Below are positions 18,042 to 26,251 of a DNA stretch of 64,000 nt, piece by piece. Positions within the stretch are counted from its first letter, which is position 1. Each line of letters begins with the position of its first letter. This stretch comes from JBGAPI01 sp044221335 (GTDB lineage Bacteria; Pseudomonadota; Gammaproteobacteria; Xanthomonadales; Ahniellaceae). The notes under the pieces were generated by a model. The model was given only the letters and a program-made list of their open reading frames with translations. It was not told where the DNA came from and ran no database searches. Location: assembly GCA_044221335.1 (NCBI GenBank), contig JBGAPI010000016.1:36563-100562 (forward strand). Direction: 5' to 3'. A program made the translations under genes and the position numbers.

Positions 18042-18698
18042 TCAGCGCTCGTAGGTCCCGAACAGGACGTCGCAGATCGGGTAGGTGATGTTGAAGTTCA
18101 CGTGCGTCATCCGGCGCGTGTCGTGATGCCGCCAGTGCAGCCGCCGGAGCAGCGCGATGCCCGGCAGGCGCGCGATCGGATGCGACGCCGGCACGTGGTA
18201 GGCGAAATGCAGCGCCTCGTAGTTGAGGAAATAGGCGATGCCGGTCGCGATGAACAGCATCGCCGCGTTGTGGCTCCACAGCTGGCCGACGACCCAGCCC
18301 GCCGGCAGCGCGAACGCGCCGATGAAGAAGCTCGCGAGGATCGCCGGGAACAGCACGACCTTGAAATCGCGGGTCGACTCGAACTCCATGTGCTCGTCGG
18401 TGAAGAAGCGGTGGTGCTGGCCGACGTGGCGGTGGAACAGCAGGCCGAGTCCCGGCCACGGGTGGTGCATCGGGAAGCGGTGCCCGAGGTATTCGGACAG
18501 GTTGGCGTAGAGGAAGGTGAGCGGGATGACCAGCCAGTCGGTCGCGACCGCCGACCGGACCTGCGACAGGCAGTACAGGACCGCGGCGCTGCCGACACCG
18601 AAGGTGAAACAGGCATGGCCGATCCCGGAATACCAGGACGGAATCTCGTCGCGGCGGTATTCCGCGCGGTAGCGCTGGTTGGCGGTCTCGTCCGGCAT
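18042..18698 (-). CDS. Fatty-acid hydroxylase / sterol desaturase-like di-iron membrane protein
   Basis: 218 residues with about four transmembrane helices and a spread of His motifs typical of membrane di-iron hydroxylases: HRFPMHH, HRHVGQHHRFF, HFAYH and HWRHHDTRRMTHVNFN. Such enzymes oxidise fatty acids, sterols or carotenoids at the membrane. The substrate is unknown. I start at ATG 18698, just before DETANQRYRAEY; the open frame upstream reaches 18839 but crosses the divergent promoter of the next gene. First gene of a likely operon with the EEP hydrolase and the diguanylate cyclase. Confidence 0.8.
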   Translation of the reverse strand: MPDETANQRYRAEYRRDEIPSWYSGIGHACFTFGVGSAAVLYCLSQVRSAVATDWLVIPLTFLYANLSEYLGHRFPMHHPWPGLGLLFHRHVGQHHRFFTDEHMEFESTRDFKVVLFPAILASFFIGAFALPAGWVVGQLWSHNAAMLFIATGIAYFLNYEALHFAYHVPASHPIARLPGIALLRRLHWRHHDTRRMTHVNFNITYPICDVLFGTYER

Positions 18699-18819
18699 GG
18701 GAAAATGGGGCCGAAGTGAAGATGTGATGGAATATCGCCGCGCGACGTAAGATAGCAGTCGTGTCGGATGCGTATTCACTCTGGGCCGATGATCCGGCCC
18801 TCGTTCCAGGAGTGACGAG

Positions 18820-19248
18820 ATGCCGGACGAGAACGCCAACCTCGCCCTGATCCGCGAGGTCTACCGCCGCTGGGACGCGTCGAAGGGCGCCGACTCGGAC
18901 TTCCTGCTGTCGCTGATGGACGCTGGCGTCCGCTTTCGTTCGATCGCCGACGGCGCGCGCGGCATGGAATTCACCCGCGATTGCGCCTGCCGCGACGACG
19001 TCGTGCGCTACTTCGCCGAACTGGCGGGCGACTGGGAGATGCTCCACTACACCGTCGAAGAGCTGATCGCCGCCGGCGATCGCGTGGTCATGCTCGGCCA
19101 TTGCGGGTGGAAGCACCGTCGCAGCGGCGTAGCGATCGACACGCCCAAGGCCGACTTCTTCCGCCTGCGCGACGGCAAGATCGTCGAGTTCTACGAGTTC
19201 TACGACACCGCGATGGCGCTGGCTGCGGCCCGCGGCGAGTCCGTCTGA
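18820..19248 (+). CDS. SnoaL/NTF2-like (ketosteroid-isomerase-related) protein
   Basis: 142 residues with the NTF2-like cone fold pattern: an N-terminal helix NLALIREVYRRWD, a central DVVRYFAELAGDWE, and a final strand FRLRDGKIVEFYEFYDT. These small proteins act as isomerases, cyclases or ligand-binding subunits; no catalytic role can be assigned here. A good Shine-Dalgarno sequence (CAGGAG) stands before ATG 18820. It is divergent from the hydroxylase-like gene and 37 bases ahead of the SDR gene, with which it may be cotranscribed. Confidence 0.8.
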   Translation: MPDENANLALIREVYRRWDASKGADSDFLLSLMDAGVRFRSIADGARGMEFTRDCACRDDVVRYFAELAGDWEMLHYTVEELIAAGDRVVMLGHCGWKHRRSGVAIDTPKADFFRLRDGKIVEFYEFYDTAMALAAARGESV

Positions 19249-19285
19249 ATCCATCCCGCCAAGTCCTTTCCGCTAGGAGCCGAGC

Positions 19286-19984
19286 ATGCACACCCCCGTC
19301 TGCGCCATCGTCGGCGTCGGTCCCGGCAACGGCGCCGCGTTCGCCCGCCGCTTCGCCAAGGCCGGCTACGCGGTCGCGCTGCTGGCGCGCCATACCACGT
19401 ACACGCAGGCGCTCGCGGCCGACCTGCCGGGCGCGGCAGCGTTCGCCTGCGACGCGACCGATCCGGCTTCGGTCGAGCGCGCGTTCACCGCGGTGACGAT
19501 GTCGCTCGGTGCGCCCGACGTGCTGATCTACAACGCCGGCGCCGGCCTGTTCGGCAACGTGGAGGAGATCGACGTCGCCGACTTCGAGGCGGCCTGGCGG
19601 CTCAACGCCTACGGCGCGCTGCTCGCCTCGCGGCAGGTGATCCCGGCGATGAAGAAGGCCGGCAAGGGAGCGATCCTGTTCATCGGCGCGACCGCTTCGC
19701 GCCGCGGCGGCGCCAACTTCGCGGCCTTCGCGCCGGCCAAGGCCGCGCAGAAGAGCCTCGCGGAGTCGATGGCGCGCCACCTCGGCCCGCAGGGCATCCA
19801 CGTCGCGCTGCTGATGATCGACGGCGTGGTCGCGACCACCGGCAAGGAACGCGACGCTTCCGCCGGCGGCCCGGTCTACGTCCGCCCGGTCGATGTCGCC
19901 CGAATCGCCCTGCAGATCGCCCGGCAATCGCCGTCGACCTGGGTGTTCGACATGGAAGTCCGACCGTTCGCCGAGAAGTGGTAG
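19286..19984 (+). CDS. Short-chain dehydrogenase-like protein with Phe in place of catalytic Tyr
   Basis: 232-residue Rossmann-fold SDR. The cofactor loop reads GVGPGNGAAFA instead of the classic TGxxxGIG, followed by NAGAG and the Ser segment GATASRRGG. The YxxxK pair is changed to F148-A-P-A-K152, so the proton-donating Tyr is absent. A subgroup of bacterial SDRs shares this FAxAK pattern; its chemistry is unclear. The preceding ATG has AGGAG at a good distance. The neighbouring NTF2-like gene may supply a partner. Confidence 0.85.
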   Translation: MHTPVCAIVGVGPGNGAAFARRFAKAGYAVALLARHTTYTQALAADLPGAAAFACDATDPASVERAFTAVTMSLGAPDVLIYNAGAGLFGNVEEIDVADFEAAWRLNAYGALLASRQVIPAMKKAGKGAILFIGATASRRGGANFAAFAPAKAAQKSLAESMARHLGPQGIHVALLMIDGVVATTGKERDASAGGPVYVRPVDVARIALQIARQSPSTWVFDMEVRPFAEKW

Positions 19985-20112
19985 CGCGGTAGCCCGGATG
20001 CAGCGGAACCGAGGACCGGGCCGCGAAGCCAAGGGGCGTGTCCGTCAAGGTCGCCGGATTGAGTTTCGAGCAATCACCCATACGTCTGGATTCCGACACG
20101 CGGAGAGCACCC

Positions 20113-20379
20113 ATGGCCACCGGCTGGGCCCAGGACGGCGCCGTCCAGCAGCAGATCGACGCGACGGTCGAGGACGCGGTCAAGCGCGCCCGCGCCGGGC
20201 TGCCGAAAGGCGAGAGCCGCACGCACTGCGCGGAGTGCGACGCCCCGATCCCGGTCGCGCGGCGCAAGGCCGTACCCGGCGTGCAGCTGTGCGTCGCATG
20301 CCAGAGCGAGCTCGATCGTGAATCCCGGGCCGCGAGCGGCTACAACCGGCGTGGCAGCAAGGACAGCCAGCTACGGTAG
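20113..20379 (+). CDS. ybiI: DksA/TraR-type C4 zinc-finger protein (YbiI)
   Basis: 88 residues, the same length as E. coli YbiI, with the same ending (YNRRGSKDSQLR). The four zinc Cys are C39, C42, C60 and C63 (HCAEC and LCVAC). The family relates to the RNA-polymerase-binding DksA and TraR, but YbiI lacks the long coiled coil and its role is unknown. I start at ATG 20113 (MATGWAQDGAV), which matches the E. coli N-terminus; an in-frame upstream start at 20038 would lie within an apparent repeat after the SDR gene. Confidence 0.93.
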   Translation: MATGWAQDGAVQQQIDATVEDAVKRARAGLPKGESRTHCAECDAPIPVARRKAVPGVQLCVACQSELDRESRAASGYNRRGSKDSQLR

Positions 20380-20558
20380 TTCGGTCGCCGTGGGCCGGAT
20401 CCACAGGTCGGGATGTCGCGTCGCAGGGCCCGGGTCCCGCAGGCCGTCACGCTGCGGTCATCAGGCCGGCTAGACTTCCCGATCGCCTCCGACCGGAGGC
20501 GTTCCCCGACAACGACAGCCCGACCGCCCGACGCGGTCGTCGGCAGGAGAGCGATTCG

Positions 20559-20957
20559 ATGATGAACCGGAAGATGTCTGCTGCCGCGCTCGCGGTGCTC
20601 GTGGCCGCTGGCGTGAGCTCCTGCGGCAAGCCGGTGACGGCGACGACGCTGGCCGCCGAGATCAACAAGCAGATGAGCTTCCCGAAAGACCTCGGGGACG
20701 GCTTCCGCCTCGACAGCATCACGGCCTCGGGCAACGATCTCGTCAGTACCGTCACGATGACCCAGATTCCGTCCGGCGCGGACCTGCCGCAGCTCGCCGA
20801 CGCGCTCGCCACCGCCAGCAAGTCCGACACCTGCCGCGAACTCGCGTCGACCCGCCAGCAGTACGTCGCCGCCAACATCCGGGTCGCCAAGGTGTTCAAG
20901 GACGCCGCCGGCGCCGAGGTCGTGCGCGTCATCGTCGATCCGCGCGAGTGCACCTGA
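20559..20957 (+). CDS. Putative small lipoprotein
   Basis: 132 residues. N-terminal signal with lipobox ending at Cys22 (GVSSC), so it is probably lipid-anchored in the periplasm or outer membrane. The mature part (GKPVTATTLAAEINKQMS...) is alpha/beta and has no motif I recognise; two later Cys could pair. Shine-Dalgarno CAGGAGA precedes two adjacent ATGs (20559 and 20562). It is 16 bases ahead of the YqhA-like membrane gene and probably shares its transcript. Confidence 0.75.
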   Translation: MMNRKMSAAALAVLVAAGVSSCGKPVTATTLAAEINKQMSFPKDLGDGFRLDSITASGNDLVSTVTMTQIPSGADLPQLADALATASKSDTCRELASTRQQYVAANIRVAKVFKDAAGAEVVRVIVDPRECT

Positions 20958-20973
20958 CGCGACGGGCATCGCC

Positions 20974-21540
20974 ATGACCGAATCCGCCAAGCCACGGCCG
21001 GGCCCGATCCCGGCCCTGATCTTCGCCTCGCGCTGGCTGCAGCTGCCGCTGTACCTGGGGCTGATCGCCGCGCAGGGGGTCTACGTCGTGCAGTTCCTGC
21101 GCGAACTGTGGCACCTCGTCGCCACCGCGTTCGGCCTCGACCACGGCCCGGCGGTGTCGAGCCTGCACAGCCCCGAGACCCTGGTCATGCTGACCGTGCT
21201 CGGGCTGATCGACGTGGTGATGATCTCCAACCTGCTGGTGATGGTGATCGTCGGCGGCTACGAGACCTTCGTGTCGCGACTCCGGCTCGAGGGCCACCCG
21301 GACCAGCCGGAGTGGCTCTCGCACGTCAACGCCTCGGTCCTGAAGGTGAAGCTCGCGACCGCGATCATCGGCATCTCCTCGATCCACCTGCTGAAGTCGT
21401 TCATCGAAGCGGGCACGCTCGGCCAGGAAGGCGCGCTGATCACCGCGCCGGCGCTGCTGTGGCAGACGCTGATCCACCTGACTTTCGTGGTTTCGGCGCT
21501 GGCGATCGCCGCCGTCGACCGGATCCTGATGAAGAAGTAG
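20974..21540 (+). CDS. yqhA: YqhA/UPF0114 (TIGR00645) family inner-membrane protein
   Basis: 188 residues with three to four transmembrane helices. The segments PLYLGLIAAQGVYV, DVVMISNLLVMVIVGGYETFVS and LKVKLATAIIGISSIHLLK are characteristic of the YqhA family, whose function is not known. The C-terminus ends DRILMKK, and the TAG stop is the first TAG of a palindromic repeat. It follows the lipoprotein gene closely. Confidence 0.88.
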   Translation: MTESAKPRPGPIPALIFASRWLQLPLYLGLIAAQGVYVVQFLRELWHLVATAFGLDHGPAVSSLHSPETLVMLTVLGLIDVVMISNLLVMVIVGGYETFVSRLRLEGHPDQPEWLSHVNASVLKVKLATAIIGISSIHLLKSFIEAGTLGQEGALITAPALLWQTLIHLTFVVSALAIAAVDRILMKK

Positions 21541-21624
21541 GGCGCGCACCGCGCACCATTGCCGGGCGCTTCGCCGCTCGGTGGTCGAAGCGCCGCCGCG
21601 ACGGCGGGCAGTGCCCGCCCTACG
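21538..21624 (+). repeat. Palindromic repeat (GTAGGGCG family) at the yqhA stop codon
   Basis: It starts with the TAG stop of the yqhA-like gene (TAGGGCGCGCACCGCGC) and ends with the complementary arm GGCGGGCAGTGCCCGCCCTAC. The two arms bracket about 45 less conserved bases. It lies in the 130-base gap before valS. Confidence 0.75.
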
Positions 21625-21670
21625 GCTCTTCTGCGACAATTCCCGGTTCCCCATTTCCGGTTGTGTCGCC

Positions 21671-24538
21671 ATGGATTCCTCGTTCGACCCCAAGGCCATC
21701 GAAGCCCGCTGGTATTCCCGCTGGGAGGCGAGCGGCCAGTTCGCCCCGCAGGGCGAGGGCGCACCGTATTGCATCCAGCTGCCGCCGCCGAACGTCACCG
21801 GCACGCTGCACATGGGACATGCCTTCCAGCAGACCCTGATGGATTGCCTGATCCGTTACCGTCGGATGCAGGGCGACCGCACGCTGTGGCAGTGCGGCAC
21901 CGACCACGCCGGCATCGCGACCCAGAAGATCGTCGAGAATCAGCTCGCGGCGCAGGGCCAGACCCGGCACGACCTCGGCCGCGACAAGTTCCTCGAGAAG
22001 GTGTGGGCCTGGAAGGAGGAATCCGGCTCGACCATCACCCGCCAGATGCGCCGGATCGGCTCGTCCTGCGACTGGTCGCGCGAGCGCTTCACCATGGACG
22101 AGGGCCTGTCGGCCGCCGTGCGCCGCGTGTTCATCGACTGGTACCGCGCCGGCCTCATCTACCGCGGCAAGCGCCTGGTGCACTGGGATCCGGTGCTGAT
22201 GACGGCGGTATCCGACCTCGAGGTCAACAACGAGGAAAAGGACGGCAGCCTGTGGCTGATCGGCTACCCGCAGAGCAACGGCGATGAAGGCGTGGTGGTC
22301 GCGACCACCCGGCCGGAGACCATGCTGGGCGACGTCGCGGTCGCGGTGAATCCGGAGGACGAGCGCTACCAGCACCTGATCGGCAAGACCCTGCGCCTGC
22401 CGCTTGCCGACCGCGACATCCCGGTGATCGCCGACAGCTACGTCGACCGCGAGTTCGGCACCGGCTGCGTGAAGATCACCCCGGCGCACGATTTCAACGA
22501 CTGGCAGATCGGCGCGCGCCATGGCCTCGCGCCGATCAACATCTTCACCCTCGACGCGAAGTGCAACGAGAACTGTCCGGCGAAGTACCAGGGCCTGGAC
22601 CGGATGGCCGCGCGCAAGGCGGTGCTGGCCGATCTCGAGGCGCAGGGCCTGCTGATCGAGACGCGCAAGCACAAGCTGATGGTCCCGATCAGCCAGCGCA
22701 CCGACGCGGTGATCGAACCGATGCTGACCGACCAGTGGTTCGTCGACCTCACTCGCGAGACGCTGCCCGATGGACGTCCGGGCGGCAAGACGGCCATCAC
22801 CGACGTCGCGCTGGCCGCGGTCAACGAGGGCCACATCCGCTTCGTGCCGGAGATGTGGACCACGACCTACAACCAGTGGCTCACCAACATCCAGGACTGG
22901 TGCATCTCGCGCCAGCTGTGGTGGGGCCACCGAATCCCGGCCTGGTACGACGAGGCGGGCAACATCGTCGTCGGCCACGACGAGGCCGACGCCCGCGCCC
23001 ACGCGACGACGCCGATCGTCGGCGCGTTGCGCCAGGACGAGGACGTGCTCGACACCTGGTTCAGCTCGGCGCTGTGGCCGTTCTCGACGCTCGGCTGGCC
23101 GGGCGACACGCCCGAGCGCGCGGCGGAGTGGAAGGACTTCGAGTCCTTCGTGCCGTCGTCGGTGATGATCACCGGCTTCGACATCATCTTCTTCTGGGTC
23201 GCGCGGATGGTGATGGCGACGACCTACTTCGTCGGTCGCCGGGACGACGGCAGCTACGAGCCGGCCCGCGCGAAACTCGCCGGCCGGGTGCCCTTCCGCG
23301 AGGTCTACATCAACGCCATCGTGCGCGACGCCGAAGGGCAGAAGATGTCGAAGTCGAAGGGCAACACCATCGACCCGCTCGACCTCATCGACGGCATCGA
23401 GCTCGAGGCCCTGGTCGCGAAGTCGACCGCCTCGCTGCTGATCCCGCAGGTGCGCGAGAAGGTCGAGAAGCGCATCCGCAAGGACTACCCGGCCGGCATC
23501 CCGGCGGTCGGTGCCGACGCGATGCGCTTCACCTTCGCCGCGCTGGCCACCTACGGCCGGACGATCAACTTCGACCTCAAGCGCTGCGAGGGCTACAAGA
23601 ATTTCTGCAACAAGCTGTGGAACGCGACGCGCTTCGTGATGATGAACGTCGAAGCCGAGATCGCGCCGGCGGGCACGGCGCCTGCCAGCCTCGCGGAGCG
23701 CTGGATCATCGCGCGCCTCGCGAAGACGCTCGACGAGGTCGCTGCGCAGATGACGGTCTACCGCTTCGACCTGGTCGCGCAGGCGCTCTACGAGTTCACC
23801 TGGAACGAGTACTGCGACTGGTTCCTGGAACTCACCAAGCCGGCGCTGGCCGGCAGCGACGCCGCCCTCGCGGCCTCGACCCGGCGCACGCTGCTGACCG
23901 TCCTGGAGACCCTGCTGCGCGCGCTGCATCCGATCATCCCGTTCATCACCGAAGAGCTCTGGCACAACGTCGCCGGCCGCCTCGGGCAGCGCGGCGCGAG
24001 CATCGCGACCCAGGCCTATCCGGCCGCGGCGGCGCTCGGCGTCGATGCGTCCTACGGCGAGGCCGAGGCCGAGATCGAATGGCTGAAGGCCGTGCTGTCG
24101 CAGCTGCGCCGGGTGCGCTCGGAGATGAACCTGGCGCCGTCGAAGGTCGTGCCGCTGCTGCTCGCCGGAGGCAGTGCCGCGGATCGTGAGCGCGTCGCGC
24201 GGCATGCCGCGGGCATCGCGTTCCTGGCACGCAGCGAGGCGCCCGCCTGGCTCGGCGCCGGTGACGATGAACCGGCCGCCGCTGCGGCCATCGTCGGCGA
24301 ATTGCGACTGCTGATTCCGCTGGCCGGGCTGATCGACGTCGGCGCCGAGATCGCCCGGTTGACGAAGGAGAAGGCGCGCATCGAGGGCGAGCGGACCAAG
24401 CTCGAGGGTCGCCTCGCCAACCCGAAGTTCGTCGCGAACGCCAAGCCCGAAGTGGTCGAGCTCGAGCGCCAGCGCATCGCCGACTTCACCACGACCTTGG
24501 CCGGCATCGAGACCCAGCTCCGCAAGCTCGGAGGGTAG
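21671..24538 (+). CDS. valS: Valyl-tRNA synthetase
   Basis: 955-residue class Ia aminoacyl-tRNA synthetase that charges tRNA-Val and edits mischarged threonine. HMGH (the HIGH signature) is at 47-50 in PPPNVTGTLHMGH. The CP1 editing domain follows (TTRPETMLGDVAVAV), and KMSKS is near 558 (EGQKMSKSKGN). An anticodon-binding helical region and a C-terminal coiled coil with many Lys and Glu (IARLTKEKARIEGERTKLEG) end the chain. The start at ATG 21671 gives the usual N-terminus. The stop TAG begins a repeat. Confidence 0.97.
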   Translation: MDSSFDPKAIEARWYSRWEASGQFAPQGEGAPYCIQLPPPNVTGTLHMGHAFQQTLMDCLIRYRRMQGDRTLWQCGTDHAGIATQKIVENQLAAQGQTRHDLGRDKFLEKVWAWKEESGSTITRQMRRIGSSCDWSRERFTMDEGLSAAVRRVFIDWYRAGLIYRGKRLVHWDPVLMTAVSDLEVNNEEKDGSLWLIGYPQSNGDEGVVVATTRPETMLGDVAVAVNPEDERYQHLIGKTLRLPLADRDIPVIADSYVDREFGTGCVKITPAHDFNDWQIGARHGLAPINIFTLDAKCNENCPAKYQGLDRMAARKAVLADLEAQGLLIETRKHKLMVPISQRTDAVIEPMLTDQWFVDLTRETLPDGRPGGKTAITDVALAAVNEGHIRFVPEMWTTTYNQWLTNIQDWCISRQLWWGHRIPAWYDEAGNIVVGHDEADARAHATTPIVGALRQDEDVLDTWFSSALWPFSTLGWPGDTPERAAEWKDFESFVPSSVMITGFDIIFFWVARMVMATTYFVGRRDDGSYEPARAKLAGRVPFREVYINAIVRDAEGQKMSKSKGNTIDPLDLIDGIELEALVAKSTASLLIPQVREKVEKRIRKDYPAGIPAVGADAMRFTFAALATYGRTINFDLKRCEGYKNFCNKLWNATRFVMMNVEAEIAPAGTAPASLAERWIIARLAKTLDEVAAQMTVYRFDLVAQALYEFTWNEYCDWFLELTKPALAGSDAALAASTRRTLLTVLETLLRALHPIIPFITEELWHNVAGRLGQRGASIATQAYPAAAALGVDASYGEAEAEIEWLKAVLSQLRRVRSEMNLAPSKVVPLLLAGGSAADRERVARHAAGIAFLARSEAPAWLGAGDDEPAAAAAIVGELRLLIPLAGLIDVGAEIARLTKEKARIEGERTKLEGRLANPKFVANAKPEVVELERQRIADFTTTLAGIETQLRKLGG

Positions 24539-24580
24539 GGCGCGCATCGCGCGCCATTGCCTGTCCGCCTCGCGAGAGCG
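24536..24580 (+). repeat. Half copy of the GTAGGGCG repeat at the valS stop
   Basis: TAGGGCGCGCATCGCGCGCC plus ATTGCCTGTCCGCCTCGCGA follows directly on valS and uses its TAG. Only the left arm is clear; the right arm is missing or too diverged. Confidence 0.65.
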
Positions 24581-24596
24581 AGCGCCCCGTCATCTC

Positions 24597-25352
24597 ATGC
24601 CAATACTTCCCGTGCCCGAATCCCCACCACCAACGCGATCCGAGGCCACCGTTGGCAGCCTCCTGCGCGAGTCGCTCGCAGAAGTGACGAGCCTCGACCG
24701 CGGCCTAGCGTGGACGTGGTCGATGCTGTGGCGCGACCCACGGCGGGTGATCGACGGCGCGCTGGCGATGGATCCCAGAGTCACGCGACCGCTGCGCTTC
24801 CTGCTGATCGTGCTCGCCGCGACCTCGCTGCCGCTGCTGCTGCTCGGTGACGGCACGGTGGCGTCGGGCGGCGGAACGAGCTTCGCGGCGGTGTGGCAGA
24901 AGCTGCACGTCGCCCGCTCGAGCGGAATTTCCTTCGCCAACAACCTCGGCTGGATCACCGGTTCCGTCATCGGGATCACGGTTCGCGACTACCCGCACGT
25001 TTCGCTGGTGCTGTGCGCGCCGATGCTCGCGTTCGGACTGTCCTGGGCGTTCCGGGCGCAGCGCGCCGGCTACGCCGTCGCGTTGGTGGCGGCGACCTAT
25101 GCACTTGGCGTGCTCTACCCGTTGGCGTTCGGCGCCAGGTTGCTCGCCGGCCGCGTAGCGGCTCCGGCCGCCCTCGTGCCGATCGTCGTCGCGGCGCTGT
25201 GGTGGTTCTGGTTCACCCGTTCCGTGTATCGCTGCGGCTGGCTGGCCACCCTCGTCCGGGCGGCGCTGGTTCCGGCGCTCACGCTGATCGGCGCCGTCCT
25301 CGTGATGCTCGTCCTGGTCGTCGTGATCGCCGCGCTGGCGATGGTGCTGTAG
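24597..25352 (+). CDS. Polytopic membrane protein, weakly DUF3667-like
   Basis: 251 residues. After a polar stretch with WTWSMLWRDPRRVI come at least five hydrophobic helices (about 65-85, 115-135, 145-165, 170-205 and 220-250). The N-terminal pattern, an amphipathic W/R-rich helix then a chain of TM helices, recalls the DUF3667 group, but the Cys pairs usual at the start of that group are absent, so the link is weak. No function can be given. The TAG stop again opens a repeat. Confidence 0.6.
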   Translation: MPILPVPESPPPTRSEATVGSLLRESLAEVTSLDRGLAWTWSMLWRDPRRVIDGALAMDPRVTRPLRFLLIVLAATSLPLLLLGDGTVASGGGTSFAAVWQKLHVARSSGISFANNLGWITGSVIGITVRDYPHVSLVLCAPMLAFGLSWAFRAQRAGYAVALVAATYALGVLYPLAFGARLLAGRVAAPAALVPIVVAALWWFWFTRSVYRCGWLATLVRAALVPALTLIGAVLVMLVLVVVIAALAMVL

Positions 25353-25410
25353 GGCGCGCGCCGACCACCGTCGCGTTGTGCGTCGCGATCGCGGCCGGTG
25401 GCCGCCCTGC
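25350..25410 (+). repeat. Diverged GTAGGGCG repeat at the stop of the membrane-protein gene
   Basis: It begins with the gene's TAG (TAGGGCGCGC) and ends near GGCCGGTGGCCGCCCTGCG. The inner arms are less well matched than in other copies. Confidence 0.5.
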
Positions 25411-25477
25411 GCGCACGCTGGCGATGCTGCCAGGTTCCGGGCACGATCGCTGTTCCCCTCGAGCGGAACCCGTTGCC

Positions 25478-25939
25478 ATGAAAGACGACAGCCTCCTCAT
25501 CTCGCAGGCGAATTTCGACGACCTCGAGGACGTCGCCGCGCTGTTCGACGCCTACCGCACCTTCTACGGCAAGGAGTCCGACCTCGACGGCGCGCGCGCC
25601 TTCATCCGCGAGCGGATGGCGCTGCGCGAGTCGGTGATCTTCCTCGCCCGCGACGCGCGCCACGGCACCGCCGCCGGCTTCACCCAGCTCTATCCGATCT
25701 TCACCTCGACGCAGATGCGCCGCGCCTGGCTTCTCAACGACCTTTACGTCGACGCCGGCCATCGCCGCCGTGGCGTCGGCGCGGCCCTGCTCGCGCGCGC
25801 CCACCGCCATGGCGAGGACACCGGCGCCGCCTACCTGCTGCTGGAGACCGCGCACGACAACGCCCACGCGCAGAAGCTCTACGAGGCACAGGGCTGGGAG
25901 CCCTACGAGGGGACGCGGTTCTATTCGTTGTCAGTTTGA
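25478..25939 (+). CDS. GNAT-family N-acetyltransferase
   Basis: 153 residues with the GCN5-related fold. Strand WLLNDLYVDAGHRRRGVGAALL contains the acetyl-CoA loop R-R-x-G-x-G, and a later segment LLETAHDNAHAQKLYEAQGW is the usual C-terminal signature. The enzyme should move an acetyl group from acetyl-CoA to an amine; the substrate is not predictable. Start chosen at ATG 25478. The frame stays open upstream, but that part reads over a repeat. Confidence 0.9.
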   Translation: MKDDSLLISQANFDDLEDVAALFDAYRTFYGKESDLDGARAFIRERMALRESVIFLARDARHGTAAGFTQLYPIFTSTQMRRAWLLNDLYVDAGHRRRGVGAALLARAHRHGEDTGAAYLLLETAHDNAHAQKLYEAQGWEPYEGTRFYSLSV

Positions 25940-26027
25940 CGGCCTCGGGCCGAGAAACGTGCGCCGAGGGCCGAAGCTTGCGTTGGCGCGGCGGCGTTCG
26001 AGTCGCCGCTTCGATTCGATGCGGTTC

Positions 26028-26092
26028 GGGGCTCAGGGCTCAGGGCTCAGGGCTCAGGGATCAGGGATCAGGGATCAGGGATCAGGGATCAG
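26028..26092. repeat. Heptanucleotide tandem repeat (VNTR)
   Basis: About nine consecutive 7-base units: four of GGGCTCA then five of GGGATCA. The tract lies in the gap between the acetyltransferase and the YdjM-like gene and directly precedes a paired-arm repeat. A perfect short tandem of this kind is likely to vary in copy number. Confidence 0.95.
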
Positions 26093-26102
26093 CGAAATCC
26101 TC

Positions 26103-26214
26103 CGTCATTGCGAGCGCAGCGAAGCAACCCAGCGCCTTTGCAATTCCTCGCGAAAGATCAAGAGCAATGGCGCTGGTTTGCTTCGTCGTCGCTGCGCTCG
26201 TCCTCGCAATGACG
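26103..26214. repeat. Paired-arm MITE-like element (CGTCATTGCGAG family)
   Basis: The left arm CGTCATTGCGAGCGCAGCG plus AAGCAACCCAGCGCC is mirrored by a right arm GGCGCTGG...GCTGCGCTCG...CGCAATGACG. Total 112 bases with about 25 bases between arms; no open frame of its own. Compare 28659-28756 and the solo arm at 3741. Confidence 0.85.
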
Positions 26215-26251
26215 TAGGTTTGTACTGAGCCCCCAGCCCCCAGCCCCGTCC

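Noticed and set aside
15444..18719. Very long plus-strand open frame across the HIT, GGDEF, EEP and hydroxylase genes
   Set aside because: All four minus-strand genes have clear family motifs; long antisense frames are expected at this GC content and this one encodes only Arg/Gly/Ala-rich filler.
21620..24547. Minus-strand frame opposite valS
   Set aside because: valS is intact with all motifs; the reverse frame has no recognisable protein features.
26028..26092. Phase-variable coding repeat
   Set aside because: The heptamers lie outside both flanking genes, so slippage would not shift a reading frame.
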